Assembly: GCA_964497585.1 (NCBI GenBank)
Contig: CAZCDS010000056.1
Coordinates: 1-43,365, forward strand
Reading direction: 5' to 3'
Length of the DNA stretch: 43,365 nucleotides
Source: CAZCDS01 sp964497585
GTDB taxonomy: Bacteria > Desulfobacterota > Desulfomonilia > Desulfomonilales > Desulfomonilaceae
Below, in pieces: positions 42,520-43,365 of the stretch. The translations under genes were made by a program, and so were the position numbers. The notes under the pieces are model-generated. The model was given only the letters and a program-made list of their open reading frames with translations. It searched no databases and was not told where the DNA came from. How positions within the stretch are numbered: the first letter of the stretch is position 1; each line of letters opens with the position of its first letter.

Positions 42520-43284
42520 CGGCTTTCCTCAACAGGGTTCTCCCGGCAATGGCATGACGCTGCCCAAAAGGCCGGGCCGATCCCGGCGGAGAACTCTCCA
42601 GCGGTCGATTGCGGAGCAAGGGAATGGGGTGTGTTCTTAACCCCCATGCGAACAGCCGCCAAAGCCGTATCCATACGACGAACAGATTTGCATCGGTGTC
42701 GGCTTCCCAGAAACGCAGAATCGTCCAACTGATGGTTGGCAGCTACGCCGTGGAGGCACAGTCTCTGCCCGTGTTACCTGGGATTATACCGCGACCCCCG
42801 AAATTCTAGTAGTTTTTGGAACACAATCCGGCTGTCCACCGCTTTTCGGTCCCGAATTTAAGTCGCCGCGCTTCCGTATAACGTCCGGCGAGCCCAAGTC
42901 CCACATTTGTTCGCGATCAGGGACTCTCCTCCCAGAACCTAAGTGTACCACTGCTTTCGCCCCACAGTCAACGGCAGTGGCCAGCTTGTGGATTCGCCTG
43001 ATGAACTCGCTGACAGGTCCACTCTGCCTGTCCAGTCGGGGCAAAATAGAATCAGATCGGTTGGTCAGTCGGCGTATGGCATGAAAGCCGGCTTGAGTCC
43101 ATTAAGGAGCTTCCCCTACGACCACCAAGCAGAAAAGGCCCCGCTCTCTCTCAATAAGGGTGGCTGAGGATGGGATGCTCGTGTTCCCGAATCCCAGGAG
43201 TATGCCTTCAGGCCACGAAAAAAGATCCACCATGCATAGTGATGCGCTCAGTACGGCGGCTCCCGTACTCGTGCTCCGTTATTC
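42520..43284. other. No clear gene
   Basis: 765 bases with only short, unconvincing ORFs on both strands (for example 42784-43044 minus). No tRNA, terminator or repeat recognised. The promoter of the membrane glycosyltransferase-like gene should lie at the left end. Confidence 0.4.
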
Positions 43285-43365
43285 CTAGTGTTCCGTCTCA
43301 TAAATAGCTCCACAAAGTCTTTTGATCTTTGCAAGTATTGAATCTGCAGTTGCTTGCCAGGAAAA
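43285..43365 (-). mobile_element. C-terminus of an IS630-like transposase, cut by window edge
   Basis: The minus-strand frame entering from the right edge reads FSWQATADSILAKIKRLC and ends in YETEH before a TAG at 43285-43287. The pattern W-x-x-T-A-D-x-I-L-x-K-I-x-R-x-C is typical of the last 25 residues of IS630/Tc1-type transposases. Only 26 residues are visible, so the family call is tentative. Confidence 0.45.

Noticed and set aside
42784..43044. 86-codon minus-strand ORF near the right edge
   Set aside because: No ribosome site, no domain, and composition like the surrounding non-coding DNA.
1..43365. CRISPR arrays, rRNA genes, complete tRNA genes, riboswitches
   Set aside because: Looked for on both strands; no regularly spaced repeats and no conserved RNA cores were recognised apart from the tRNA-Val fragment.

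Overview
The window looks like chromosomal DNA of a Desulfobacterota (former Deltaproteobacteria) relative, probably a syntrophic or sulfate-reducing anaerobe. This is inferred from gene content: a 4-hydroxybenzoyl-CoA-reductase-type molybdoenzyme, an Fe-S flavoprotein, a QueG-like Fe-S protein fused to an SCP2 domain, an OFA-type MFS carrier, an ATC-hydrolase-family protein, DUF3795, DUF1858-like and RND efflux genes. No rRNA is present and no species can be named.

Layout. (1) 295-7229, + strand: a likely undescribed radical-SAM peptide or protein modification locus. It has a large Phe-centred pentapeptide-repeat membrane protein, a Tat-like secreted precursor whose predicted mature N-terminus is a run of W-x-K triplets (WIK, WNK, WGK, WVK, WNK, WGK, then WNN), and two radical SAM enzymes, one with a SPASM tail and one with a Cys-rich domain in front of its radical SAM core. 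A three-PAS hybrid histidine kinase and a GMC-type flavoprotein follow on the minus strand. (2) 11874-16379: a 1501-aa Cap4-like nuclease plus STAND-type ATPase plus helical-repeat protein, an Avs-like antiphage candidate. (3) 16609-21891: an RND efflux operon (MFP, RND pump, DUF202) with a good sigma70 promoter. (4) 21922-28698, minus strand: OFA-type MFS and ATC-hydrolase-like genes, then a probable MarR regulon (MarR, Fe-S flavoprotein, QueG-SCP2) marked by two copies of the same 12-bp palindrome, then small genes, an Smr protein and a GlxA/AraC regulator divergent from DUF3795. (5) 29321-31935: an outer-membrane barrel gene flanked by inverted repeats, phased GGAACT motifs and tandem hairpins. 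(6) 32238-37014, minus strand: a three-subunit molybdenum hydroxylase (large subunit, FAD/4Fe-4S subunit, 2Fe-2S subunit) with a histidine-phosphatase gene and a frameshifted HD-domain gene upstream, next to a decayed IS1380-family transposase. (7) 38082-43365: an MBL-fold hydrolase, a truncated tyrosine integrase, a 49-nt 3' fragment of a tRNA-Val(CAC) gene (an attachment-site scar), a 1.1-kb non-coding stretch with two related perfect palindromes, an AT-rich membrane GT-C-like gene and an IS630-like transposase tail at the edge.

How the genes may work together. In block 1 the precursor carries a twin-arginine leader with an A-x-A cleavage site directly before the W-x-K run. The two radical SAM enzymes would install cross-links, probably aromatic-to-side-chain cyclophanes as in the XyeB/GrrM/FxsB class, before export. 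The pentapeptide membrane protein may be an envelope partner. Block 4 looks like a stress- or redox-responsive set under MarR autoregulation. Block 6 is a molybdoenzyme operon with accessory genes, one of which is now broken. Blocks 2 and 7 are accessory or mobile DNA.
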